Position numbers and translations under genes: made by a program. Below are positions 1 to 7,513 of a stretch of 47,002 bases of DNA, one piece after another; the first letter of the stretch is position 1, and each line of letters starts with the position of its first letter. A model generated the notes under the pieces. The model saw nothing but the letters and a program-made list of their open reading frames with translations, was not told the DNA's origin and did not search any database. The stretch is from assembly GCA_963170165.1 (NCBI GenBank), contig CAUJGQ010000056.1, positions 1-47,002 on the forward strand. Reading direction: 5' to 3'. The DNA is from Chloroflexota bacterium. Lineage in GTDB: Bacteria > Chloroflexota > Dehalococcoidia > CAUJGQ01.

Positions 1-494
1 GCGCCCGGAATCAACCCCAGGCAGCTCATCATGCCCATCCACGCATCGCGCTGGCGGTCGTTGGAGCAGACGACGAAGTCGGCCATCGTCAACTGGAGGT
101 TCAGATAGACCCGCTGCGTGTCCAGCCATGCTTGCCGTACCGCCGGCGTCACGTGTTCACGCCGGTACTCCAACCCCTCAATCATGAAGTTGGTGAAGAA
201 GTCCATCACAAAGCGTGCGCCGTAGAACGCGGGCAGAGTGGTAGGCGGGAAGCCCGAGGAGATGATCACGTCGTAGCCAAGCACCAGCCGTGGCAGGGAG
301 CGGGTGGTATACGTTACCACCTCGAAGGGCGCATCAGGCACGAGGTCTGTGGCGCCGGGGACCGCCAGCACGACACGCGAGCCGGGCAGATGGCGGCTGA
401 GCACGCGGGCGATATTGAGTGCCCGGATGCCGGGGCTGGACATCATCGAGCCGGCGCCTGCCTTGGAGAGAACAAGGATGCGGTGGCTGGGCAC
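1..494 (-). CDS. Glycosyltransferase, C-terminus missing (window edge)
   Basis: This open frame runs off the left edge; about 164 codons are present. It starts at a GTG (494-492) preceded by a strong GGGAGG six bases upstream. Its translation begins V-P-S-H-R-I-L-V-L-S-K and contains MSSPGIRALNIARVL, YDVIISSGFPPTTLPAF and ADFVVCSNDRQRDAWMGMM. All have direct counterparts in the neighbouring gene at 511-1785 (for example MSAPGIRAYHMAQVL and CNNDRQRDAWLGMM), so the two are tandem paralogues. By that similarity it is the N-terminal domain of a GT-B fold glycosyltransferase (GT4-like) acting on surface polysaccharide at the cytoplasmic face of the membrane. The nucleotide-sugar-binding half is outside the window, so donor specificity cannot be judged. 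Confidence 0.75.
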   Translation of the reverse strand, partial: MPSHRILVLSKAGAGSMMSSPGIRALNIARVLSRHLPGSRVVLAVPGATDLVPDAPFEVVTYTTRSLPRLVLGYDVIISSGFPPTTLPAFYGARFVMDFFTNFMIEGLEYRREHVTPAVRQAWLDTQRVYLNLQLTMADFVVCSNDRQRDAWMGMMSCLGLIPG

Positions 495-510
495 ATGCGC
501 CTCCCGTGCG

Positions 511-1785
511 TCAGCGAATCAACTTCTGCATCGCCCGCCAGAACAGATAGCCCGCCGTTCGCCGGAGCAGCGGCACGCTCCGATTGCGCTTGGGCGACGC
601 CACCGGTCGGGGATCGCGGCAGAAGGCGACCAGCTCGGCGAGCGTGTCATCCCAGGTCATGCCTGCCTTCAATGCGCGCAGGTTCGCGCGACATTGTTGA
701 TAGAACGCTTGATCGTCGAGCAGCCGGCGCAGAGCCGACACGACTGCTGCCACGTCGCCCTCCGGCACCACGATCCCCAGCCCATCCTGCTCGACCATCT
801 CCGACAGGATGTCACCGCGTGTGCAGATGATCGGCAGTTCCGCCCAGATCAGGTCGAGGAAGCGCGTGCGATGGGAATAGTGCGTTTCAGCGTTGTTGAA
901 GTACGTTGACAGGCCCAGGTAAGAGTCGAGGAGGTAGCCTTTGACCTCCTCGTATGGAAGCCAGCCACGAACGAAGAACACACAGCGGTCGGTGGCGCCA
1001 AGCGCTTCCGCTGTCTCGATGGCGGCCTTAAAGGTGGGGTTCTCCTCCAGAAAACCGGGATCAGGGTACTTGCTGCCCATGAACACCAACTTGACGTCGT
1101 CCCGCTGCCTGGACAGCTCATCGACGGCGCGGATGGCGGTGACCGGGTCATACCAGCCAACGATGCCGGCGTTCCACAGCAAGACGGTATCGTTGGGGCG
1201 GATTCCGGGGATCACCCCACGGATCGCCGGTCCGGCCGCGACCATCGCGTCGGTGCGGACGCCGTGCGGCGCGACGGCAACCAGCCGGCGCAACGACGGA
1301 TCGCGGTCATAGACCTCGCCGGTCACCAAGCCGAGGCTCTGCATCATCCCCAGCCAGGCATCGCGCTGGCGGTCGTTGTTGCAGATGACGAAGTCCGCCG
1401 CCGTCAACTGGTAGTTGATGTACTGACGCGCTGTCTCATACCACGCCCACCGCTTCCGGTAGTTGCGCTGGGTCTTGCCGACCTCCATCCACTCCATGGC
1501 GAAGTTGGAGAAGAAGTCCAGCACGAAGATACGGGAAAGGAACGCCGGCAGTGCCATCGGCGGGAAACCAAGCGAGATGACCACGTCATAGCGGTAGAAC
1601 AGCGGCAGCAGCGACCGGCGGCTGTACTTAACGACCTGGAAGCCCGGCTCGGGCTGGATGTCGCTGTACTCTGGTACGCCCAGCGTCACGCGGGCACCGG
1701 TGACCTGGCGGCCGAGCACCTGGGCCATGTGGTAGGCCCGGATGCCAGGGGCGGACATGCGACTGCCAACAATGGACCGGCTCAA
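511..1785 (-). CDS. GT4-like glycosyltransferase
   Basis: A 424-codon GT-B fold glycosyltransferase, probably transferring a sugar to a growing surface glycan. The N-terminal half resembles its tandem paralogue at 1-494. The C-terminal half has the usual acceptor/donor layout: VLLWNAGIVGWYDP at the start of the second Rossmann domain, KLVFMGSKYPDPGF, a VRGWLPYEEV block and the late segment LPIICTRGDILSEMVEQDGLG. The likely start is TTG, whose bases overlap the flippase stop (TTGA at 1785-1782), implying translational coupling. The frame continues upstream as R-I-L-V-L, matching the paralogue N-terminus, but with no ATG or GTG close by, so the exact start is uncertain. Substrate cannot be read from sequence. 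Confidence 0.85.
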   Translation of the reverse strand: MSRSIVGSRMSAPGIRAYHMAQVLGRQVTGARVTLGVPEYSDIQPEPGFQVVKYSRRSLLPLFYRYDVVISLGFPPMALPAFLSRIFVLDFFSNFAMEWMEVGKTQRNYRKRWAWYETARQYINYQLTAADFVICNNDRQRDAWLGMMQSLGLVTGEVYDRDPSLRRLVAVAPHGVRTDAMVAAGPAIRGVIPGIRPNDTVLLWNAGIVGWYDPVTAIRAVDELSRQRDDVKLVFMGSKYPDPGFLEENPTFKAAIETAEALGATDRCVFFVRGWLPYEEVKGYLLDSYLGLSTYFNNAETHYSHRTRFLDLIWAELPIICTRGDILSEMVEQDGLGIVVPEGDVAAVVSALRRLLDDQAFYQQCRANLRALKAGMTWDDTLAELVAFCRDPRPVASPKRNRSVPLLRRTAGYLFWRAMQKLIR

Positions 1786-3077
1786 GACGAGGATGCGGGT
1801 TCTTCGCGCAGGTATCGCAGCACCGTGGGCGTAAAGATCAGCAGCGACAACGCCGTTGACAGAATCGTGGCGACCGCCGCCCCATTATAGCTGTAGCGGG
1901 GAATCAGCAGGAAGTTGAGTCCGAGGTTCGCTGCCGTCGTCACCACCGAAAGTAGCATCACTAGCCGCATCCGGTCGCCGGAATACAGCACCATGGTGTT
2001 TGCGGTATCGGCAAAGATCAGAAACACCGCGACGGACAGCAGGCGCAGCACCGTGACGCTTTCCTGGAACGCGCTGCCGTACAGCAGCGAGACGACCGGT
2101 CCGGCCAGTACCATCATGCCGGCCATCACCGGCACTCCAGCCGCCGCCAGCAACATGAAAGTGGCGCGGTGAGCCCGACGCAGCGTTGCCCTGGGCTGCT
2201 GATGCAGGCGGGCGAACGCGGGAAATGCCGCCGCCACCAGCACACCGGGGATATCTGTGGCGGCATCCAGCAGGCGGTAGGCAGCGGTGTAAATCCCCGT
2301 GGCTTCCGCACCCTGCATCCATGCCAGCATCAACGCATCCATGCGGAAGTACACCAGGCCAATGAAGCCGAGGATGGCATACGGGTAGGACTCGCGGAGG
2401 GCGTGCCGCCAGAAGCGTAGGTCGACGGCCAGCCGCGGCCCGCCGGCCCGCCGCCGCCAGCTCCACAGCAGGAACAGCAAGGGCGGGAGGTTGGCTGCCG
2501 CGGTGGCGATGATCAGCCCGGCCAGACCAGCGCGACCGGCTGCTGCTCCCAGCACAAACGCCGCCGTGGTGACGCTCGACAGCAGGCCGAACAGCGCCGA
2601 GACACGCATCTCCTCGCGGGCGTTAAAGGCCGAAGCCAGTGCCCCCGCTGCCGCGCCGGTGAACAGGCTCAGCCCTGCGATGGCAACAAATCCGGCCGGT
2701 ACGGCGGCGGTGGCAGTGAGCCACGCCACCACTACCATCGCGACATAACAGACTACCCCCAACACCAGCCGCAGTGCCAGCACGTGCGCCAGCACTCGTT
2801 GTTGCTGGGCGCGATCACGCGCGACGTCGCGGATCAGGTAGCGTCCCAGCCCGGCATCGGCCAGGAAGCCGAAGTATGAGACGTAGGTCATGACGAACAT
2901 ATAGGCGCCGAAGTCGCCTGCGCCGAGATAGCGGGCCAGCACCGTGCCCAGCACGAAGCCGATCAGGCGCGTGCCGCCCTGTGAGATGAGCAGCCACAGG
3001 GCGTTGCGCACCACCCGCCCAGCCGCACCCAGCAGCCCAGGTGGTGGGGCAGAACCGGCAGAAAGCTGACCAGCCAT
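1782..3077 (-). CDS. Wzx/MATE-type polysaccharide flippase
   Basis: A polytopic membrane protein of 431 residues from the ATG at 3077 (an in-frame start at 3149 is possible but its extension looks non-coding). It has about twelve hydrophobic segments, an N-terminal block VRNALWLLISQGGTRLIGFVLG and then LARYLGAGDFGAYMFV, a typical signature of the polysaccharide biosynthesis/export (Wzx, O-antigen flippase) family. Such proteins flip lipid-linked oligosaccharides across the cytoplasmic membrane. It is first in a minus operon with the two glycosyltransferases, with its stop overlapping the next start, and it is divergent from the methyltransferase gene. The transported glycan is unknown. Confidence 0.85.
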   Translation of the reverse strand: MAGQLSAGSAPPPGLLGAAGRVVRNALWLLISQGGTRLIGFVLGTVLARYLGAGDFGAYMFVMTYVSYFGFLADAGLGRYLIRDVARDRAQQQRVLAHVLALRLVLGVVCYVAMVVVAWLTATAAVPAGFVAIAGLSLFTGAAAGALASAFNAREEMRVSALFGLLSSVTTAAFVLGAAAGRAGLAGLIIATAAANLPPLLFLLWSWRRRAGGPRLAVDLRFWRHALRESYPYAILGFIGLVYFRMDALMLAWMQGAEATGIYTAAYRLLDAATDIPGVLVAAAFPAFARLHQQPRATLRRAHRATFMLLAAAGVPVMAGMMVLAGPVVSLLYGSAFQESVTVLRLLSVAVFLIFADTANTMVLYSGDRMRLVMLLSVVTTAANLGLNFLLIPRYSYNGAAVATILSTALSLLIFTPTVLRYLREEPASSS

Positions 3078-3142
3078 GATGGCAGGGTAGCGTACGACGC
3101 TGCAGATGAACGACTGCCACCATCGGGATCGGCATGGCCGTT

Positions 3143-3171
3143 TTCCCATAGCGGGGACCGCTCGGTATACT
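3143..3171 (+). promoter_or_regulatory. Probable promoter for 3219 methyltransferase
   Basis: TTCCCA (3143-3148), a 17-base spacer and TATACT (3166-3171) resemble a housekeeping sigma promoter (4/6 and 5/6 matches). Initiation near 3178 would give a leader of about 40 bases before the ATG at 3219. Confidence 0.5.
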
Positions 3172-3218
3172 CAACCAGACCGAACTGCGCCGTTCGGAAT
3201 TCCCCTGCGCGGTACAGC

Positions 3219-3791
3219 ATGGTAGACGTGCGGCTTGATATCGGCTGCGGCCGCTCCAAATTCAAGGGAACGCTCGGTGTCGATATCGCCGCCGTCCCCG
3301 GTGTGAACGTCCTCGGTGATCTGAACAGCGGCCTGCCGTTTCGGGACAACTCTATCTCCGAAATCTACACGTCCCATACGCTCGAGCACGTCGACAGCTT
3401 CGTCGGCACGATGGAAGAGCTGTGGCGCATCTGCAAGCCTGATGCGCTGATTCACATCTGGGTGCCGCACGCCTCATGCCCGTTTGTCACGTGGATTGAC
3501 CCGACCCACAAGCGCGGGCTGACGATTGAGACGTTTTCGTACTTCAATCCCGCCGCCAACCACCTGAGCTACTACTCGAAGGCGCGGTTCGAAATCGTCC
3601 ATGCCCGGCTCAACATGAGCACGATTGGCATGCGCCGCGCCGGCTTTCGCCGCTCGCGCGGCGTGCTCGCCTCGGCGCTGGAAGCGGTGGCAAACAAGAG
3701 CCGTGGCTGGCAGTACCGGGCCGAACGCTGGTGGGGCCCGATTCTCGGTTTCGACGAAGCGCGGGTGATCCTGCGCGCCATGAAAGACTGA
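3219..3791 (+). CDS. Class I SAM-dependent methyltransferase
   Basis: 190 residues. Motif I for S-adenosylmethionine binding is LDIGCGRSKFKG near the N-terminus, followed by an acidic GVDIA turn, then LPFRDNSISEIYTSHTLEHVD, the post-motif typical of Methyltransf_11-type enzymes. The C-terminal part (WVPHASCPFVTWIDPTHKRG) resembles methyltransferases found in capsule and LPS clusters. It starts a plus-strand operon with the epimerase and the RfbC-like gene, so it probably methylates a sugar or a lipid-linked glycan precursor (inference from context). Confidence 0.8.
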   Translation: MVDVRLDIGCGRSKFKGTLGVDIAAVPGVNVLGDLNSGLPFRDNSISEIYTSHTLEHVDSFVGTMEELWRICKPDALIHIWVPHASCPFVTWIDPTHKRGLTIETFSYFNPAANHLSYYSKARFEIVHARLNMSTIGMRRAGFRRSRGVLASALEAVANKSRGWQYRAERWWGPILGFDEARVILRAMKD

Positions 3792-3819
3792 CGCTCTCCG
3801 GCGTCCGGCGGATCAAACC

Positions 3820-4860
3820 ATGACAGCCTCCTTCCCTTCGCGTGTGCTTGTGACCGGCGGCGCCGGCTACCTCGGCTCGGTGCTGGTCCCCATGCTGCTG
3901 CAGCGGGGCAGCCAGGTGCGGATCGTGGACCGTTTTTACTGGGGGACCGAGCCGCTGGCGCCGGTGCTTGGCCGGGTGGAGCTGGTACATGGCGATGTGC
4001 GCGACCTGCCTGCCGGCGTGCTGGAGGGCGTCGATGCCGTGGTTCACCTTGCCGGCCTGAGCAACGACCCCACGGCCGAGTGGGCGCCGGAGGCCAACTG
4101 GCAGATGAACGCCGTCGCGACGGAGCGACTGGCAGAAGCGTGCCGGGCGGCCGGAGTTCGGCGGCTGACGTATGGCTCGTCCTGCTCTATCTACGACGGG
4201 CTTCCCGGCGGCCGGACCTACGATGAGCGCGCCGAAGTGGCGCCGCGCGGGGCGTACGCCACCTCGAAGAAGTACGGCGAAGAGGCGCTACAGATGCTGG
4301 CCGGGCCGGACTTCTGCCCGGTGATCTTGCGCCAGGCCACGGTATACGGCTATTCACCGCGGATGCGCTTTGACCTGGTGGTGAATACATTCCTGAAGGA
4401 CGCCTTGGTGCGCGGCCGGCTGTCTCTGCATGGCGGGGGTTGGATGTGGCGGCCGTTAGTCGATGTGTCCGACGTCGCGCGGGCCCACGTCGCCTGTCTG
4501 GCTGCGCCGGAGGAGGCCGTACGCGGTGAGGTGTTCAACGTCGTGCACGACAACTACCAGATCCGCCAGCTTGCGATGCTGGTGGCTGGTTCGGCACAGC
4601 TGTTCGGCCACGCCGTTGCGCTGGATGAGGCGCCGCTGCCGTCGCTGGTGCGGGATTACCGCTGTTCGGCGCGCAAGCTCCATGACCGGCTCGGCTTTGA
4701 GGCGACGGTGACACCGCTAGAGTCGATCGCAGACATGCTCGGGCGGCTGACCGAGGCGGGGCAGCCCGAGTTCAGCCATCCCCGTTACTACAACATCGCC
4801 TGGATGACCCTGCTGGCCGATGTTCAGCCGCATCTGGCGCCCTTCGCCTCGGTCATCTAG
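3820..4860 (+). CDS. NAD-dependent sugar epimerase/dehydratase (extended SDR)
   Basis: 346 residues. The nucleotide-binding motif TGGAGYLGS lies at about 12-20, HLAGLSNDP at about 76-84, and the catalytic pair in YATSK is Tyr146/Lys150. These define the extended short-chain dehydrogenase family acting on NDP-sugars. The segment GWMWRPLVDVSDVA before the C-terminal substrate domain is typical of the family. It lies 29 bases after the methyltransferase and five bases before the RfbC-like frame, so the three form one operon for an activated deoxysugar. The precise reaction (4-epimerase, 4,6-dehydratase or 4-ketoreductase) is not resolvable. Confidence 0.88.
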   Translation: MTASFPSRVLVTGGAGYLGSVLVPMLLQRGSQVRIVDRFYWGTEPLAPVLGRVELVHGDVRDLPAGVLEGVDAVVHLAGLSNDPTAEWAPEANWQMNAVATERLAEACRAAGVRRLTYGSSCSIYDGLPGGRTYDERAEVAPRGAYATSKKYGEEALQMLAGPDFCPVILRQATVYGYSPRMRFDLVVNTFLKDALVRGRLSLHGGGWMWRPLVDVSDVARAHVACLAAPEEAVRGEVFNVVHDNYQIRQLAMLVAGSAQLFGHAVALDEAPLPSLVRDYRCSARKLHDRLGFEATVTPLESIADMLGRLTEAGQPEFSHPRYYNIAWMTLLADVQPHLAPFASVI

Positions 4861-4883
4861 CGGGCGTGATCCTGGAGGTACCG

Positions 4884-5441
4884 TTGGAGATTACGGTAAC
4901 GCCGGCGGCGCTGGACGGCGTCGTCATCATCGATACCAAGTTCTTCCGCGACCATCGCGGCTGGTTCATCGAGCACTACCACAAGCAGCGGTTCGCCGAG
5001 CACGGCATCACTGCGGAGTTCGTCCAAGATAACCACTCCCGGTCGGTGGCCGGCGTACTGCGCGGCATTCACTACCAGGACCAATCGGCGCCGATGGGGA
5101 AGCTGGTGCGCTGCACCGAGGGAGCGATCTTCGATGTGGCCGTTGACCTGCGGGTCAGCTCACCGACGTTCGGCAAGTGGGTGGGGGTAGAGCTGACCGA
5201 GGAAAACATGCGGCAGATCTACGTGCCGGCTGGCTTCGGCCATGCCTTCGTCGGACTGACGGACTTCGTCCAGGTGCATTACAAGTGCACCGGCTTCTAC
5301 TCACCGCCCTCTGAGGGCACCATCGCCTGGAACGACCCGGACCTGGCGATTGACTGGCCGGTAAAGGAGCCGATCCTTTCCAGCCGCGACATGAACGGTA
5401 TGTCGCTGCGGGCGTACCGCGACCAGCCAGCATTCCCGTAG
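4884..5441 (+). CDS. rfbC: dTDP-4-dehydrorhamnose 3,5-epimerase-like (RfbC)
   Basis: A cupin-fold sugar epimerase of 185 residues. Family hallmarks are DHRGWFIEHYHKQRF, FVQDNHSRS, GVLRGIHYQ with the catalytic histidine, and PAGFGHAFVGL. The best start is TTG at 4884, because GGAGG at 4874-4878 sits five bases upstream; the GTG at 4866 lacks such a site. RfbC enzymes invert C3 and C5 of dTDP-4-keto-6-deoxyglucose on the way to dTDP-L-rhamnose. No rfbA, rfbB or rfbD is present here, so the exact sugar is uncertain and a related 3- or 5-epimerase is possible. It closes the plus-strand glycan operon. Confidence 0.88.
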   Translation: MEITVTPAALDGVVIIDTKFFRDHRGWFIEHYHKQRFAEHGITAEFVQDNHSRSVAGVLRGIHYQDQSAPMGKLVRCTEGAIFDVAVDLRVSSPTFGKWVGVELTEENMRQIYVPAGFGHAFVGLTDFVQVHYKCTGFYSPPSEGTIAWNDPDLAIDWPVKEPILSSRDMNGMSLRAYRDQPAFP

Positions 5442-5459
5442 CCCGTGCCTGCCCAGGCG

Positions 5460-5495
5460 GCTGAGCGGGCAGCCTACCTGGACTGCCCGCCCAGC
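5460..5495. terminator. Bidirectional terminator-like hairpin
   Basis: GCGGGCAG (5465-5472) pairs perfectly with CTGCCCGC (5483-5490) around a ten-base loop. After one mismatch the stem extends by GCTG/CAGC (5460-5463 with 5492-5495). It lies between convergent genes. No clear T tract follows on either strand. Confidence 0.6.
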
Positions 5496-5502
5496 GGCGT
5501 AG

Positions 5503-6774
5503 TCATCGGGTGACGCCTGCCTGCTTGAGCGCCGCGATTCGGGCGGAATCATAGCCGAGCCGTGCAAGCAGTTCATCGGTGTGCTGGCCGAGCGCCGGCG
5601 ACGGTCCCTGCACCTCAGTAGGTGTATCCGTCATCTTTACGATCGGGCCAACCATCTCCAGCGGCCCGGCAAGCGGGTGATCAAGCTCCACCACCAGATC
5701 GTTGGCGCGCACCTGCGGGTCTTCGAACAGCTCCTCGATGAATCGCACCGGACCCGAGGGGACACCGGCCGCATCCAGCACGCTCAACCACTCGTCCGTC
5801 GTCTTGGTCTCGAATAGCGCTTCCGCGTCTGCCACGAGCTTCATGCCGGCTGCCTGCGCTGCCGGAGTGGTGGGGTCCCAGGCCAGGTCCTCGAACCGCG
5901 GATCATGGAGCCCCAGCGCCCCGGCCATCTTCTTGCGCAAGGCGTTGGACAGGTTACCGACAGCGATGTACCCGTCCTTGGTCTTGTACGTGCGGTAGTA
6001 GATGTTGCCCACGGTCGCCATTGGTCGGGCATTGAGCTGGATGTTCGCCAGCTCATCCCATTCGGCGCTGCGGTCACGGGCCGCCTTGAGGTTGGCGAGG
6101 TACTCTGGCATCCACTGAGCGTCATAGGCGTGGATGTTCGTGAAGCGGCTGGTCTGGAGGGCGAGGGCGGTGGCCAGCAGGGTCGCCTCGACCTTCTGCC
6201 CCTTGCCGGTGCGCTCTCGGGCGAACAGCGCCGCGGAGATTGCCCAGGCCATAGTGATGCCGGTGGCGAAGTCGGCGGCGGCGTGATTCGGCACCTGCGG
6301 CACGCCGTTCATCGTCTTATTGATCGCCGCCATCAGGCCGCTCATCGCCTGAATGATGATGTCATAGCCCGGCCGGTAGCTGTCCGGTCCCTTGCGGCCG
6401 AACGCGGTGTTCTCGCAGTAGATCAGCCGGGGGTTGAGCTTGGCCAGCGTCTCGTAATCCAGACCGACCTTGGCGGGCACGTCCGGGCGGTAGTTGAGGA
6501 TGACGACATCGGCCTGCTCGATCAACTTGTGGGCGATTTGCTGCGCCTCCGGGCGGTTGAGGTCCAGAGGCAGGCTCTTCTTGCCGCGGTTGAGCGAGAT
6601 GAACGTCTTGCTCTCGTTGGGGATGAACTGGGCGAAGATGCGCCACGGTTCACCCTCCGGGGGCTCAACCTTGATCACCTCGGCGCCCATGTCTGTCAGC
6701 AGCATCCCGCAGAATGGTGCCGCGATGATCTGAGAAAACTCAATGACCGTGATTCCTTCGAGCGCTCCCGCCAC
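5503..6774 (-). CDS. Class III (CaiB/BaiF) CoA-transferase
   Basis: 423 residues, full length for the family. The N-terminus GITVIEFSQIIAAPFCGM, then DMGAEVIKVEPPEGEPWR and the probable catalytic aspartate Asp168 in NHAAADFATG, identify a family III CoA-transferase. Such enzymes move CoA between carboxylic acids (formyl-CoA/oxalate, carnitine, succinyl-CoA/hydroxy acids) through an aspartyl-CoA anhydride. It begins with GTG behind a very strong GGAGGAGGGG site and follows the acetyltransferase gene after 15 bases, so both share the promoter at 7429-7457. The acyl substrate cannot be assigned. Confidence 0.9.
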   Translation of the reverse strand: MAGALEGITVIEFSQIIAAPFCGMLLTDMGAEVIKVEPPEGEPWRIFAQFIPNESKTFISLNRGKKSLPLDLNRPEAQQIAHKLIEQADVVILNYRPDVPAKVGLDYETLAKLNPRLIYCENTAFGRKGPDSYRPGYDIIIQAMSGLMAAINKTMNGVPQVPNHAAADFATGITMAWAISAALFARERTGKGQKVEATLLATALALQTSRFTNIHAYDAQWMPEYLANLKAARDRSAEWDELANIQLNARPMATVGNIYYRTYKTKDGYIAVGNLSNALRKKMAGALGLHDPRFEDLAWDPTTPAAQAAGMKLVADAEALFETKTTDEWLSVLDAAGVPSGPVRFIEELFEDPQVRANDLVVELDHPLAGPLEMVGPIVKMTDTPTEVQGPSPALGQHTDELLARLGYDSARIAALKQAGVTR

Positions 6775-6789
6775 GCCGTCCCCTCCTCC

Positions 6790-7389
6790 TCATCTTGATC
6801 CGCTCTGCTCGGCAGCCCGGCGCGCCTCAGCACCGCTGCCGGCGACAATCCGCGCCGGCACGCCGGTCACCGTGGCGCCCTCCGGCACGTCATGAATCAC
6901 AACCGCGTTGGCGCCGATCTTGACGTGGTCGCCAACGCGGATGCCACCGAGCACCTTGGCGCCGGTGCCGATGAACACGTGATCACCGATGGTGGGTCCC
7001 GCCACCGACCCGTTCACACCGATGGTTACCCATGGTGCAATGACACAGTAGGCGCCGATGCGCACAATACCGTCTACCACCACATTCCCATGCGGCAGAT
7101 ACAGCCCCGGTCCAATCTCGGTGTGATTGCCGAGATTGACGTTCCAGCCGACGATCGCCAGCCGATCACAAACTGCGGGCAAGACCGGCACATGGTGGCG
7201 TCTGAACCATTGCTTGAACCGGAATAGCATCACCGCGATAATGCGTGACTTCACCAGCAGGCCGGCGCTGATCCACACCTGCCGCCAGACCGGCGCCTCA
7301 CCGAGCGGCTCCCAGCGGTTGCCGGCCGTCCAGGCGAAGTCCCGGCGGATCTGGTCGGCGAGGCTGCTCACGACCCGCTCCCGCTCCAA
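6790..7389 (-). CDS. Serine acetyltransferase-like hexapeptide acyltransferase
   Basis: 199 residues from a TTG at 7389; a GTG at 7371 with GGGAG at good spacing is an equally likely start. The C-terminal half from about residue 85 is a left-handed beta-helix of hexapeptide repeats (IGPGLYLPHGNVVVDG, IGAYCVIAPWVTIG, IGDHVFIGTGAKVLGG, VGDHVKIGANAVVIHDVP), with the family His in LPHGN. The closest familiar families are CysE-type serine O-acetyltransferases and the acetyltransferases of polysaccharide clusters. Beside a glycan island, O-acetylation of a sugar is as likely as a role in cysteine synthesis (inference). Confidence 0.8.
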   Translation of the reverse strand: MERERVVSSLADQIRRDFAWTAGNRWEPLGEAPVWRQVWISAGLLVKSRIIAVMLFRFKQWFRRHHVPVLPAVCDRLAIVGWNVNLGNHTEIGPGLYLPHGNVVVDGIVRIGAYCVIAPWVTIGVNGSVAGPTIGDHVFIGTGAKVLGGIRVGDHVKIGANAVVIHDVPEGATVTGVPARIVAGSGAEARRAAEQSGSR

Positions 7390-7428
7390 AGTCTCCGCCG
7401 GACAGGCACATCCGTATGCGGCGTACCA

Positions 7429-7457
7429 GTGATAGCCCCCACGCGCGGTAGTGTCAA
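7429..7457 (-). promoter_or_regulatory. Promoter for acetyltransferase/CoA-transferase pair
   Basis: On the minus strand, TTGACA (7457-7452) is separated by exactly 17 bases from TATCAC (7434-7429). The -35 box is a perfect consensus and overlaps the end of the preceding terminator. The predicted start near 7422 leaves a leader of about 33 bases. Confidence 0.65.
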
Positions 7458-7489
7458 ACCGCCCTCCTCGCGTAACGGAAGAGGGCGGT
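7458..7489 (-). terminator. Terminator of peptide importer 1 operon
   Basis: A perfect nine-pair stem (ACCGCCCTC at 7458-7466 with GAGGGCGGT at 7481-7489) has a 14-base loop and lies 24 bases past the binding-protein stop. On the minus strand it is followed by a short TTT. Confidence 0.7.
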
Positions 7490-7513
7490 CTGATGCCAGG
7501 CGGTGCCGCAGTC

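Noticed and set aside
3078-3149. N-terminal extension of the flippase to 3149
   Set aside because: The added residues are not hydrophobic or family-like, and the ATG at 3077 precedes the natural cytoplasmic tail.
5905-6798. Plus-strand open frame of 297 codons opposite the CoA-transferase
   Set aside because: Its translation has no recognisable domain and lies entirely antisense to a clear CaiB-family gene.
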